This document shows, in pieces, positions 7,988 through 16,916 of a DNA stretch of 64,000 nucleotides. The notes beneath the pieces are model-generated. The model made no database searches, had not been told where the DNA came from, and saw only the letters and a list, made by a program, of their open reading frames with translations. Within the stretch, counting starts at the first letter, position 1. Each line of letters opens with the position of its first letter. The position numbers were made by a program, and so were the translations under genes. Source of the stretch: Firmicutes bacterium HGW-Firmicutes-7 (GTDB lineage: Bacteria > Bacillota > Clostridia > Lachnospirales > Vallitaleaceae); the NCBI GenBank assembly GCA_002841375.1, contig PGZO01000017.1, positions 1-64,000 of the forward strand, in the 5' to 3' direction.

Positions 7988-8473
7988 ATGTTTGATTTAC
8001 CAAAAGTTAAATATCAGAAAAAAGAGGAACTGTATATACAGTTAATACAACATGTAAAAGGACTGATTGGTGGTGAAAAGGACCTTATAGCAAACCTAGC
8101 GAATATTTCATCATTAATTTTCAATAGTATGGAAGACATAAATTGGGCGGGGTTCTATTTGTATAAAGAGAACCAATTGGTATTAGGACCTTTCAACGGA
8201 AAGCCTGCATGTATACGGATTACACTGGGAAAAGGTGTGTGTGGTACAGCAGCTATTAAAAAACAAACAATATTTGTTGAAAATGTTCATGAATTTGAAG
8301 GGCATATTGCCTGCGATGGGGAAACACTATCAGAAATAGTTGTGCCGATGCTTGTTGATGGACAACTTATTGGGGTATTAGATATTGATAGTATTAAAAT
8401 CAGCAAGTTTGATGAAATAGATAAAATGTATTTAGAAGAAATAGTTGGTTTGATACGAACTGAATGTTTCTAG
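7988..8473 (+). CDS. msrC: Free methionine-(R)-sulfoxide reductase (GAF domain)
   Basis: This 161-residue GAF-domain enzyme reduces free methionine-R-sulfoxide to methionine in the cytoplasm with thioredoxin-type electron supply. The family signature is clear: INWAGFYLY (51-59), LVLGPFNGKPACIRI (64-78), GKGVCGTAA (81-89), GHIACD (105-110) and SEIVVP (115-120). The three redox cysteines C75, C85 and C109 have the same 10- and 24-residue spacing as in the E. coli enzyme. It lies 60 bp after the MFS gene and 20 bp before the threonine exporter genes. Confidence 0.92.
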   Translation: MFDLPKVKYQKKEELYIQLIQHVKGLIGGEKDLIANLANISSLIFNSMEDINWAGFYLYKENQLVLGPFNGKPACIRITLGKGVCGTAAIKKQTIFVENVHEFEGHIACDGETLSEIVVPMLVDGQLIGVLDIDSIKISKFDEIDKMYLEEIVGLIRTECF

Positions 8474-8492
8474 AATTTGTTTAGGAGAAGTT

Positions 8493-9269
8493 ATGGATCA
8501 CAAAAAATTATTTAATTATGCTATTTTAACAGGCGAAATTATGTTGAGGAGTGGGGCAGAAACATCTAGAGTTGAAGATACAATTAATAGAATACTAGCT
8601 ACCACGAAGTTTACAACAGTCGAGTCGTTTGTTACACCTACAGGAATATTTGCAACTTTAGATGATGATACAATTGATATGATAAGCTTTGTCAAAAGAG
8701 TGCATAGAAGAGAAATTCATTTAAATCGTGTAGCAATGGCGAATGATTTATCTAGAAGATTTTGTGCAGGAGTAATAGAACTTGAAGATGCGTATAACCA
8801 ACTTGAAGCTATTAAGGATGTGCCATCCTATCCTAATTGGATAATGGTGTTAGCTAAGGGTATAGGGGCTGGCAGCTTCGCAGTGGTTTTTGGCGGGGAC
8901 GTTATAGATATGTGTGTTACGATGATCATTGGATTTGCCCTTGCAATGATACAAGTATTTTTAAGGAAACTAGATACTTTGAAATTTTTCGAAGATATTA
9001 TTGGAGGTTCATTAATTGCAACGATCGCAATTGTCTCCTTTTATTATTTGAAGATCGGGTCAAACTTTGACTTAATTGTGATTGGTTCTATCATGCCGTT
9101 GGTTCCAGGTGTTGCGATAACCAACGCAATTAGAGATATTATTCAAGGAGATTTTATTTCAGGCATGTCTAGAGCTGCAGATGCCTTTATTATTGCAGCC
9201 TCTGTTGCTGTTGGCGTAGGAAGCATCCTTAAGTTATTTTATTTATATTTAGGAGGTGCACCTATATGA
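8493..9269 (+). CDS. Threonine/serine exporter, ThrE N-terminal-type subunit
   Basis: A 258-residue protein of the ThrE/DUF1212 family. The soluble N-terminal part has the conserved MLRSGAETSRVEDT (about residues 17-30), followed by about five membrane segments. In Corynebacterium ThrE both halves are one protein; here this half pairs with the next gene, which overlaps by 4 nt, so the two are translationally coupled and probably form one exporter. The family exports threonine and serine by proton antiport. Confidence 0.88.
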   Translation: MDHKKLFNYAILTGEIMLRSGAETSRVEDTINRILATTKFTTVESFVTPTGIFATLDDDTIDMISFVKRVHRREIHLNRVAMANDLSRRFCAGVIELEDAYNQLEAIKDVPSYPNWIMVLAKGIGAGSFAVVFGGDVIDMCVTMIIGFALAMIQVFLRKLDTLKFFEDIIGGSLIATIAIVSFYYLKIGSNFDLIVIGSIMPLVPGVAITNAIRDIIQGDFISGMSRAADAFIIAASVAVGVGSILKLFYLYLGGAPI

Positions 9270-9685
9270 TTATTGAAGTATTAGCAGCTTTTGTTGGAAC
9301 GCTAGCTTTTTCGGTTTTTTATAATGTATCAAAAAGAGAACTATTATTTTGTGGTACAGTTGGAGGCATTAGTTGGACTGTTTATCTTTTCGTAAATGCA
9401 TTCATTCATGACAGCATATTTTCATGCTTTTTTGCTGCAATTGTCATTAGTGTTATTTCTCATATTCTCTCAAGAGTACGAAAAAATCCGGTTACTATTT
9501 ATCAGATAGGGGGTATATTCCCTTTAGTCCCAGGTGCAGGCATGTATAAAACCCTTTACTATATTGTTAATGAAGATTATACCTTATCGACTTACTATTT
9601 GTATGAAAGCTTGCAAATTGCAGGTGGTATAGCAGTTGCAATGATATTAATAGCATCTCTTAATAACTTACTAATCAAAAGATGA
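9266..9685 (+). CDS. Threonine/serine exporter, small membrane subunit (DUF3815 type)
   Basis: A 139-residue all-membrane protein with about four to five segments and the conserved GGIFPLVPGAGMY motif (about residues 82-94), which is repeated in related form in the larger partner (IMPLVPGVA). It corresponds to the C-terminal half of fused ThrE proteins. Its ATG overlaps the stop of the upstream gene, supporting co-expression in one complex. A T-rich stretch follows before the convergent exonuclease gene. Confidence 0.88.
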   Translation: MIIEVLAAFVGTLAFSVFYNVSKRELLFCGTVGGISWTVYLFVNAFIHDSIFSCFFAAIVISVISHILSRVRKNPVTIYQIGGIFPLVPGAGMYKTLYYIVNEDYTLSTYYLYESLQIAGGIAVAMILIASLNNLLIKR

Positions 9686-9716
9686 ATGTCCTTTTATGTA
9701 AGGTATCTTTTGGTTT

Positions 9717-10496
9717 TTAAGTATTTAATTTTTCTTGACCTACTTCCACTTCGAATTGACAAGTTTTTCCCATTACATAAGCTAGTTTAATTATAGCCTG
9801 TTCTTCGAGCGTAAATTCTCTGTCATACATTTTTTCGAATTGTTGAATTAAACTTTTGATATCTGTTCTTTTTTTCTTTGGTCTACTAGTATGATTTGGT
9901 TGATTAAAATTCAAGTTATATAGTTCAGATTGCATCGTTTGGGAATAGATTTTTTTGAATATTTCAGTAGTGTAATACGCATCATTAAAAGCATCGTGTA
10001 TAGGCTGAATAAAGGGTATGTTTAAAAAATCGATACTATTACGTAGGCTTAAGTTAATACCTTTTGGAAGGTCTAAAAATAAAGATGCATAAGGCTGTAG
10101 ATTAATATAACTTTTTGGCACCTGCAAGGTATCCATTTCATGAAAATGTAGATTCCTAAATAATTCCTTCATATCGGACATTCCCCAAACACATAAAATG
10201 GCATCTTCCGTACCAATAAAATCTATAAAATCGCTTACCACTTCAGTGAAAAGTTGTTCTTTTTCTAATTGCTCCATTGTAATTCGAGTAAGCCTAGATA
10301 CAAATGGATTCATCGTATGATAAATAGTAGGCTTCACCATACGATTGAAGGTAGAAATCGTTTCAAAAGAACTATCGACTTTAACTGCACCTATTTGAAT
10401 TATTTCAAATGGGCATTTTAAGGCCTTTTCTTTGATTTCTTCTGTTTTGGGTGGACACACCTGATTGTATTCAAGGTCAAAAATAATATAATGCAT
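9717..10496 (-). CDS. DEDDh 3'-5' exonuclease domain protein
   Basis: Exonuclease of the DnaQ-like fold, about 259 residues. Metal ligands are visible in FDLEYNQ (D and E near the N-terminus), a central SDMKEL and the C-terminal HDAFNDA (H and D). This type (KapD-like) acts on RNA or DNA ends; the true substrate is unknown. I prefer the ATG at 10496 (MHYIIFDLEY), because a GGGAG site lies 8 bases upstream. A possible start at 10511 would add five residues without a better site. It is transcribed convergently with the ThrE pair. Confidence 0.8.
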   Translation of the reverse strand: MHYIIFDLEYNQVCPPKTEEIKEKALKCPFEIIQIGAVKVDSSFETISTFNRMVKPTIYHTMNPFVSRLTRITMEQLEKEQLFTEVVSDFIDFIGTEDAILCVWGMSDMKELFRNLHFHEMDTLQVPKSYINLQPYASLFLDLPKGINLSLRNSIDFLNIPFIQPIHDAFNDAYYTTEIFKKIYSQTMQSELYNLNFNQPNHTSRPKKKRTDIKSLIQQFEKMYDREFTLEEQAIIKLAYVMGKTCQFEVEVGQEKLNT

Positions 10497-10623
10497 TGGA
10501 ACATCTCCCATTCATTAAGATAGTGTTAGTATAACACGAAATTAAGCAGGATAAACAAGCATAATAAAAAGATAATATTAATTAAGAAGCCAATGATTTA
10601 CTAAGGTGAAAGATATATTATAA

Positions 10624-10664
10624 TATATAAAAAACGACTTTTCACATACGTGAATCGTCGCTTC
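10624..10664 (-). terminator. Terminator after the ROK kinase
   Basis: On the minus strand an interrupted stem (GTCG at 10657-10660 with CGAC at 10635-10638, GTGAA with TTCAC inside) with a 4-nt loop runs into a U tract, 15 bp past the kinase stop codon. Confidence 0.75.
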
Positions 10665-10676
10665 TGATTTTTAGAC

Positions 10677-11552
10677 TTATTTATTTAGTGCTTGTAGTGC
10701 TAATGCTAAGGCACCATATGTTCCGGCATTTTCACCAAGCTGAGGGCTTACAATGAAGTGATCAATATCTATTTCCAATGCAGGCACTTTAATATATTCC
10801 TTCAACAATTCTTGGACTTTTTTTCTTATCATAGGGTATAAATGCTTTTGCCCCATTACGCCCCCACCTAATATGATTCTTTCAGGAGATAGGATCATAA
10901 TGTAATTAAGAATACCTTGGGCTAAGTAATAGGCTTCCATTTCCCATGCAGGGTGAGAAGGATCAAGAAGATAAGCTTTTTGACCCCAGCGTTTTTCAAT
11001 GGCTGGACCTGCTGCCATGCCTTCAAGACAATTACCATGGAAAGGACATACGCCTTCAAATTGATCATCAGGATGACGTGGTACTAGGATATGTCCCATT
11101 TCTGGATGTAGTAAGCCGTGAAGCAATTTTCCGTTAACAAAGGCGCCACCACCAATACCTGTTCCTACCGTAATATAAATACAAGAATGAACATCTTTCG
11201 CACTGCCCCATTGATGTTCGGCTAGCGCAGCACCATTTACATCTGTATCAAAGTTCATGGGTATAGAAAATTGCTCCTGAAGTGTACCCAGGAAGTTGAA
11301 ATGCGCCCAAGGGAGCTTTGGGGTATCTAAAATATAACCATAATTTGTAGCTTCAGGATTCACACCTGCGGGACCAAAGGTTCCGATGCCTATACTTTCA
11401 ACAGAATTTTCCTTAAAATATTCAATGATTTTAGGCATAGTCACATCTGGTGTTAATGTGTCAATTCTAATAAGATCCAGAATTTCGCCTTCTTCATTTC
11501 CAACTGCACAAATAATTTTTGTTCCGCCAGCTTCAATAGCACCGTATAGCAT
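10677..11552 (-). CDS. scrK: ROK-family fructokinase
   Basis: A 291-residue sugar kinase of the ROK family. The N-terminal phosphate-binding motif GAIEAGGTK (4-12), the catalytic DTDVNGAAL (102-110), TVGTGIGGG (128-136) and the zinc-binding segment with GVCPFHGNCLEGMAAGPAI are all present. This matches the fructokinase branch (ScrK/GmuE type) that phosphorylates fructose or related hexoses. It is a single-gene unit with its own terminator. The exact hexose is inferred from family resemblance. Confidence 0.85.
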   Translation of the reverse strand: MLYGAIEAGGTKIICAVGNEEGEILDLIRIDTLTPDVTMPKIIEYFKENSVESIGIGTFGPAGVNPEATNYGYILDTPKLPWAHFNFLGTLQEQFSIPMNFDTDVNGAALAEHQWGSAKDVHSCIYITVGTGIGGGAFVNGKLLHGLLHPEMGHILVPRHPDDQFEGVCPFHGNCLEGMAAGPAIEKRWGQKAYLLDPSHPAWEMEAYYLAQGILNYIMILSPERIILGGGVMGQKHLYPMIRKKVQELLKEYIKVPALEIDIDHFIVSPQLGENAGTYGALALALQALNK

Positions 11553-11820
11553 AAATACACCTCTTTCTTATTGGATTGACTGCTTTTTCTTATATATTAA
11601 TATAACAGCATTGAGAGGAGAAAACAATGGACATTATTAATTTTGGATATCACAATATTCGTATAAGCTTCTTTATAAGAACAGTTGTCATAAAGAAAAA
11701 GTTCATGTATAGTAAAGTATATATTAGTCGACTTAATAAGATTTGAAAATAATGAAAACGAGTAATAAATTATTAAATACAGAATTAAATGAGAAAGAGA
11801 AGAAAGGAAAAATTCCATTC

Positions 11821-13215
11821 ATGAAAAGAATAACGGTTATATTTATTGTAGTATCAATATTATTTAATTCTGTATTTGCAGAAGAAAAAGTGGCCAACAC
11901 AGAAAGTCAAATGCAAACATTTACACAAAATAGAGACGATTTTTCTGTGAACCAAAAGAATATTATTTATGGTGACGATAGCTATTTTTTTGTTCGTAGA
12001 ATTGATTATAAGTGCAACAAGGACTATTATGTTACCAGTTTTTACATACCTGGAGAAAGTGGTAGCATTCAGTGGTTTGATAGCAAAAAGCAGCTCATTA
12101 CTTCTGAGCTTACAGCTGGAAATCTACCGATGAACTCTAACCTTTATATACAAACGGAAGAATATAGTTTTCTACTTGGACAAGCATATAACTATAAGGA
12201 CATGGGAAAGGGTACTAGAACAAGTATCGAAAAAGATAGAGCTCCTCTTAATATTAAAAAAGAGGGTGATAAATGGTTAATTACTTACACCTATAAGCAA
12301 AATGAAGCACATCATGGTATTTTGTGGGGGGCAGGTTCAAAAGATCAACTAATAGATTTCTCTAATGAAAGCTTGGTTAAAATATGGGCTGGTTATGATT
12401 TATGTAACAATGCTAGATTTTGCGAAGATGGATACTACTATAAAAGCCCTAGCGTATATAGCCCAACAGGGCCGGATGCCTTTTGGAGAATTCCATCGAT
12501 GTATCTTATTAATGCTTTTGTTAAGACGGGAGGAAGCTTAGCCTCTGAAGTGATTTCAAATGCTATGTTGGTTATTGCTTCTGATAATTTAAATGAACAA
12601 GGATTTTTCCCGACACTTCCTCAAAATGATTGGCTTAAAAAGGACTACGACATTAGTAGTGGTTACTTTGATACGCGATTTAATGCAGATACCGGCGAAA
12701 CATATCTATTAGCTTATCGAGAATTTAACAACCCTATTTTTAGGGAGATATATATAAAGATGGCTGATTATTATATATACCATGCTCTTAGCAATCACTA
12801 TACAATCAGGTCACCAGGCTTAAAGAAGGGTTGGCTTGTTCAAGACTTTGCACATCCCCAAGCTATAGATAACCATGTTGCCCTCAATCATCAATTACAG
12901 GCGATTCATTGGTTTTACCTATTGTATGAGACTGAACAAGATAATCAATATTTATACATTGCTAATTTAATGCTCCAAGGAATAAAAAACACGAAAGAGC
13001 TATGGGTCATGAGTAATAACAACCTAGAATATGCCTATATGCCTAATGGAACCATGGGATTGGTTGACTATCCTTATCTTACCTATAATGATTTATTCAA
13101 TGTGCAGCTAGATTTACAAAGAATTAAGGGTGAAAGAGATGTAGACTTAGATTATTTAATGGCGCATAAAAAGAAATGGATGGATGAGAATGGTATTACA
13201 AATTACAAGAAATGA
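11821..13215 (+). CDS. Secreted protein of unknown function, possibly alpha/alpha-barrel
   Basis: From the ATG at 11821 the 464-residue product begins with a clean signal peptide (MKRITVIFIVVSIL, with A-E-E as probable cleavage region near residue 20). An in-frame ATG at 11752 and TTG at 11743 would add a charged N-terminal extension that is less likely. The mature protein has a beta-rich first third and a helical remainder with aromatic and His-rich motifs (NHVALNHQLQ, YLTYND), reminiscent of the C-terminal fold of glucuronyl C5-epimerases and other alpha/alpha-barrel enzymes acting on glycans. I do not recognise a specific family. No close terminator is seen. Confidence 0.6.
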   Translation: MKRITVIFIVVSILFNSVFAEEKVANTESQMQTFTQNRDDFSVNQKNIIYGDDSYFFVRRIDYKCNKDYYVTSFYIPGESGSIQWFDSKKQLITSELTAGNLPMNSNLYIQTEEYSFLLGQAYNYKDMGKGTRTSIEKDRAPLNIKKEGDKWLITYTYKQNEAHHGILWGAGSKDQLIDFSNESLVKIWAGYDLCNNARFCEDGYYYKSPSVYSPTGPDAFWRIPSMYLINAFVKTGGSLASEVISNAMLVIASDNLNEQGFFPTLPQNDWLKKDYDISSGYFDTRFNADTGETYLLAYREFNNPIFREIYIKMADYYIYHALSNHYTIRSPGLKKGWLVQDFAHPQAIDNHVALNHQLQAIHWFYLLYETEQDNQYLYIANLMLQGIKNTKELWVMSNNNLEYAYMPNGTMGLVDYPYLTYNDLFNVQLDLQRIKGERDVDLDYLMAHKKKWMDENGITNYKK

Positions 13216-13273
13216 TTCCTGAGAGATGAAATTAAAACAAATAAAATAAAGATGTTTTTTAAACAAATATCAT

Positions 13274-13302
13274 TTGACACCGGTCATAATCTATGGTAAA
13301 AT
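13274..13302 (+). promoter_or_regulatory. pyr operon promoter
   Basis: TTGACA at 13274-13279 and TAAAAT at 13297-13302, separated by 17 bp, with a TGn extension before the -10. This is one of the best vegetative promoters in the window. Transcription would start near 13309, giving a leader of about 340 nt before pyrB. Confidence 0.85.
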
Positions 13303-13308
13303 CATAAC

Positions 13309-13570
13309 AATTTGAGCAACAATATTTCCGCAAACATAGCGACCTTTAAATTGGTTCAGAGAGACCAGCAAGGGAGGATTTATCATGGGACACATTTATG
13401 AGTTCTTTTATTATGTAAAAAAGCACTATAAGAATATAAGAAATTCAATAGGACTAATGCGCAAGAAACATTTGTCCGCCTTCGTGATTATTAAAAAAAG
13501 CAACCATAATTTAAAAGCAATAAGTACAATTAACTATTTGGGATAGTTAATGTATTTGTTGCTTTTTTTA
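13309..13570 (+). promoter_or_regulatory. PyrR-type attenuator leader of the pyr operon
   Basis: Within 13343-13373 lies a PyrR-binding loop: a lower stem CCTT/AAGG, an internal bulge, an upper stem TGGT/ACCA and the conserved loop TCAGAGAG. The terminator at the end is 13513-13569: attaactat (13529-13537) pairs with atagttaat (13543-13551), extended by aaaagcaa/ttgctttt and a T7 run. PyrR-UMP binding would lower transcription when pyrimidines are plentiful. Unlike the Bacillus arrangement, the binding loop also contains the ribosome binding site of a leader ORF that fills the space up to the terminator. pyrR itself is not in the window. Confidence 0.88.
13385..13546 (+). CDS. pyr leader peptide, 53 codons
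   Basis: An ATG at 13385 follows AAGGGAGG (13370-13377) at ideal spacing, and the frame stays open for 53 codons to a TAG at 13544-13546, which lies in the 3' arm of the operon terminator. The predicted product is basic and aromatic-rich at the N-terminus (MGHIYEFFYYVKKHYK) and resembles no known protein. A ribosome finishing this ORF would cover the terminator stem. This is the geometry of the enterobacterial pyrBI leader peptide, here placed behind a PyrR-binding loop that could hide the ribosome binding site. Function as a control ORF rather than a peptide gene is inferred. Confidence 0.7.
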   Translation: MGHIYEFFYYVKKHYKNIRNSIGLMRKKHLSAFVIIKKSNHNLKAISTINYLG

Positions 13571-13651
13571 ACTTAACGAATGAAGATGTTATAATTTGAA
13601 ATAAGATTTTCGTGTATACTATAAATGGCAAAGCCATTAGGAGGAAAAGCA

Positions 13652-14575
13652 ATGTGGACAAGAAAAGATATGCTAGGACTTAATGATTTAACAAAAGAAG
13701 AAATATTGCAAATACTAACACTTGCTAATGAAATGAAACCAATTATTGATAATAGAGCGCTAAGTACCAATTCATTAAAGGACACTAGTATCGTATCCCT
13801 GTTCTATGAAAACTCAACAAGAACAAAAATGTCCTTTGCCCTAGCAAGTAAATATTTAGGTGCGACATTTTCAGATCTTGGAATAAATACAAGTAGTGTA
13901 GCTAAAGGTGAAAGCTTAATTGATACAGGTGTTACACTTGATCAAATGGGAACAGATATTATTATTATGCGACATGGTATGACGGGTGCACCACATATAT
14001 TAGCAAAAAACGTGAAGGCTTCAGTTGTAAGTGGAGGAGATGGAACAAATGAGCATCCGACACAAGGGCTACTAGATTTATTTACAATCATGGAGAGTAA
14101 GAAAAACTTTGAAGGCTTAAAAGTAGCAATTATTGGAGACATTATGCACAGTAGAGTTGCTAGAAGCAATATATTTGGTCTTACGAAGCTTGGAGCCAAG
14201 GTTGTACTGTCAGGACCAACAACGTTAGTATCAAAAGGCCTTGAAGTTCTCGGAGCAGAAGTTAATAACAATGTAAAAGCAGCAGTGAAGGACGCGGACG
14301 TAGTAATGGGTCTTAGAGTGCAGCTTGAGCGACAAAAGGGCGGCATGTTTCCAGATCTTAGAGAATATGCGCAACTCTTTGGGGTTGACAAAAAGGTACT
14401 TGATCTTGCTAAGGAAGATGCATTGTTGATGCATCCAGGCCCAGTAAATAGAGGTGTAGAACTAACCTCAGAAATTATCGATGGTAAACAGTCAGCTATA
14501 AATATCCAAGTTAAAAACGGTGTCGCAGTAAGAATGGCGCTGCTCACTTTACTAGCTCAGGCAAGAAAAATATAA
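13652..14575 (+). CDS. pyrB: Aspartate carbamoyltransferase
   Basis: Catalyses carbamoyl phosphate plus aspartate to carbamoyl-aspartate, step two of UMP synthesis. From the ATG at 13652 (AGGAGG upstream) the protein has 307 residues, the usual catalytic-chain length. The carbamoyl-phosphate loop STRTKMSF (55-62), HPTQGLLD (135-142) and the C-terminal MHPGPVNRG aspartate-binding loop are intact. An in-frame ATG at 13625 lies before the ribosome binding site and is not favoured. No pyrI regulatory subunit follows, as in Gram-positive operons controlled at the RNA level. First gene of the operon. Confidence 0.96.
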   Translation: MWTRKDMLGLNDLTKEEILQILTLANEMKPIIDNRALSTNSLKDTSIVSLFYENSTRTKMSFALASKYLGATFSDLGINTSSVAKGESLIDTGVTLDQMGTDIIIMRHGMTGAPHILAKNVKASVVSGGDGTNEHPTQGLLDLFTIMESKKNFEGLKVAIIGDIMHSRVARSNIFGLTKLGAKVVLSGPTTLVSKGLEVLGAEVNNNVKAAVKDADVVMGLRVQLERQKGGMFPDLREYAQLFGVDKKVLDLAKEDALLMHPGPVNRGVELTSEIIDGKQSAINIQVKNGVAVRMALLTLLAQARKI

Positions 14576-14602
14576 TATGAGATGAATAAGGAGGATATTA
14601 AG

Positions 14603-15877
14603 ATGAAACTACTAATAAAAAATGGACGAATTATCAATCCAGCAACAAAAAAAGATCAGATACAAGATCTTTATGTTGAAGAGGGGATCATTACACAAAT
14701 AGAGGATACAATTGATAAAAAAGATGTGCAAATAATTGATGCAAATAACTGTTGGGTCGTTCCTGGGTTAATTGATGTACATGTACATTTAAGAGAACCA
14801 GGTTATGAATATAAAGAAACAATAGCATCTGGTTCTAGAAGTGCAGCAAAGGGTGGATTTACAACGATATGCCCAATGCCAAACACGAATCCAGTAGTTG
14901 ATAATGAAATTCTTGTGGAATATATCCTGCTAAAAGCAGAAAAGCAAGCTGTAATAAATGTGTTACCAGTCGGAGCCATTACGAAGGGCCAAAAAGGTGA
15001 AGAACTTGCTAATATTGGAAAAATGAAAGAGGCGGGTATATGTGCTATCAGTGAAGATGGACGATCTGTGTTAAACGCATCCTTATTAAAAAAAGCAATG
15101 ATTTATTCTAAAATGTTTGACCTACCCATACTATCTCATTGCGAAGATGATTCTTTAGCAGGAAGTGGTAGCATGAATGCTGGTGAAACAGCAACAATTC
15201 TTGGGCTTAAAGGTATCCCAGATGAAGCAGAGGAGATTATTGTTGCTAGAGATATCATGCTTGCTGAAAAAACAGGTGCAAAGCTTCATATATGTCATGT
15301 AAGTACAGCAGGTAGTGTGGAAATAATTAAAAGGGCAAAGGAAAAAAACATTCATGTAACAGCAGAGGTCACGCCCCATCACTTTACCCTTACGGAAGAA
15401 GCCGTAAAAGGTTTTGATGCAAATGCAAAGATGAACCCACCCCTTAGAACGAAAAAAGATGTTGAGATAATGAAAAGTGCACTTAAAGATGGTACAATAG
15501 ATATTATTGCAACGGACCATGCACCCCATCATATTGATGAGAAAAATTGTGAATTTGAAAAGGCTGCAAATGGCATTGTCGGTTTTGAAACTTCAGTCGC
15601 CTTAACGATAACAGAGTTAGTCGATAAAGGGTTTTTGACACCAATGGAAATGATAGAAAAAATGAGCTATAACCCAGCCAAGCTAATAGGGATAGATAAA
15701 GGAAACCTTGATATAGGCAAGGTTGCAGATATAACCATAATTGATCCTGAGAAGGTATATAAGGTAGATGCAAGTACATTTCTATCTAAGAGTAAAAATA
15801 CACCTTTTGATGGTAGAGAAGTGAAAGGACAAGTCAAGTACACAATCGTAAATGGCGTTATAAAATATCAGTTATAA
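14603..15877 (+). CDS. pyrC: Dihydroorotase, class I
   Basis: Cyclises carbamoyl-aspartate to dihydroorotate. The 424-residue protein from ATG 14603 (AAGGAGG upstream) carries the amidohydrolase metal motif DVHVHLREPG (59-68), later histidines in LSHCEDD, HICHVST and HVTAEVTPHH, and the metal aspartate in IATDHAPH. An ATG at 14582 would start before the ribosome binding site. It is 27 bp from pyrB within one operon. Confidence 0.96.
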   Translation: MKLLIKNGRIINPATKKDQIQDLYVEEGIITQIEDTIDKKDVQIIDANNCWVVPGLIDVHVHLREPGYEYKETIASGSRSAAKGGFTTICPMPNTNPVVDNEILVEYILLKAEKQAVINVLPVGAITKGQKGEELANIGKMKEAGICAISEDGRSVLNASLLKKAMIYSKMFDLPILSHCEDDSLAGSGSMNAGETATILGLKGIPDEAEEIIVARDIMLAEKTGAKLHICHVSTAGSVEIIKRAKEKNIHVTAEVTPHHFTLTEEAVKGFDANAKMNPPLRTKKDVEIMKSALKDGTIDIIATDHAPHHIDEKNCEFEKAANGIVGFETSVALTITELVDKGFLTPMEMIEKMSYNPAKLIGIDKGNLDIGKVADITIIDPEKVYKVDASTFLSKSKNTPFDGREVKGQVKYTIVNGVIKYQL

Positions 15878-15878
15878 C

Positions 15879-15905
15879 ATGGTTATAGTGTCACACTACA
15901 ACCAT
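15879..15905 (+). other. Hairpin between pyrC and pyrF
   Basis: atggttatagtg pairs with cactacaaccat across a 3-nt loop (one mismatch). No U tract follows, so it is not a terminator. It may mark an RNA processing or stability point inside the operon. Confidence 0.4.
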
Positions 15906-15949
15906 AACAAAATTAAATCAATAAATGAGCATACCACAGGAGGGAAAGC

Positions 15950-16882
15950 ATGATAGATTCTTTAATCAGTAAAATAAAAGCAACAAGTAATCCAACAGTA
16001 GTAGGTCTTGATCCAAGATTGGATTTTGTACCTAGTCATATAAAAGAAGAAGCATTTGATTTATATGGTAAAACGCTAGAGGGCGCATCAAAAGCGTTTT
16101 TAGCCTTTAACAAAGCAATTATCGATGCCACCTATGATTTGATTCCAGCAGTTAAGCCTCAAGTTGCAATGTATGAGCAATATGGCTCAGTAGGAATGCA
16201 AGCTTATATTGATTCTATTGCCTATGCAAAATCAAAAGGTTTAGTAATCATTGGAGATATAAAAAGAAGTGATATCGCATCAACTGCAACATCGTATTCT
16301 GACGGCCACATTGGTAGAGTAGAGATTGAAGGCGAAAAAATTGAAGTATATAAAGAAGACTTTGTTACGCTGAATCCATACCTTGGGTATGATTCTATAG
16401 CGCCTTATATGAACAACTGCACACAGTATGATAAGGGGATGTTTGTACTAGTTAAGACCTCTAACCCAAACAGTGGTGAAGTTCAAGATATCCTTGTTGG
16501 CGAAAAGGGTGAAAGGTTATACGAATATATGGGTAGGTTAGTCGCCAAATGGGGCGAGGAAGTTATGGGAAATGAAGGATATAGTAGAATAGGTGCTGTA
16601 GTAGGCGCAACACATAAGGAGCAAGGAATTAGACTTAGAGCGCTAATGCCAAAAACTTATTTTCTAGTACCAGGCTATGGTGCGCAGGGTGCAACAGCGA
16701 GTGATCTTGCAGGCTGTTTTAATAAAGATGGGCTTGGCGCAATCGTGAATTCTTCCAGAGGCATTATAGCAGCTTATACACTTAAAGCGTATAAGGAAAA
16801 CTTTACAGAGAAAGAATTTGCACAAGCAGCAAGACAAGCCGTAATTGACATGAGAGAGGATTTAGGTAAATGCTTCAAATAA
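15950..16882 (+). CDS. pyrF: Orotidine-5'-phosphate decarboxylase, type 2
   Basis: Last step of UMP synthesis. The 310-residue length and motifs VVGLDPRLDF, GDIKRSDIASTA and VVGATHKEQ place it in the longer type 2 (mycobacterial-like) PyrF branch, not the 230-residue Bacillus type. The catalytic Lys/Asp set is within the DIKRSD motif. Ribosome binding site AGGAGGG. Here pyrF precedes carAB, different from the B. subtilis order in which pyrF lies next to pyrE. Confidence 0.95.
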   Translation: MIDSLISKIKATSNPTVVGLDPRLDFVPSHIKEEAFDLYGKTLEGASKAFLAFNKAIIDATYDLIPAVKPQVAMYEQYGSVGMQAYIDSIAYAKSKGLVIIGDIKRSDIASTATSYSDGHIGRVEIEGEKIEVYKEDFVTLNPYLGYDSIAPYMNNCTQYDKGMFVLVKTSNPNSGEVQDILVGEKGERLYEYMGRLVAKWGEEVMGNEGYSRIGAVVGATHKEQGIRLRALMPKTYFLVPGYGAQGATASDLAGCFNKDGLGAIVNSSRGIIAAYTLKAYKENFTEKEFAQAARQAVIDMREDLGKCFK

Positions 16883-16916
16883 TCACGTTAAAACACGCAA
16901 TAGGAGGACAATATAA

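Noticed and set aside
10946-11137. Plus-strand ORF opposite the ROK kinase
   Set aside because: Short antisense frame with no ribosome binding site; the minus-strand kinase is fully conserved.
13942-14547. 201-codon open frame on the minus strand inside pyrB
   Set aside because: It is the shadow of pyrB, which has all catalytic motifs; the reverse frame has no family resemblance, no ribosome binding site and a Ser/Pro/Thr-rich composition typical of antisense frames.
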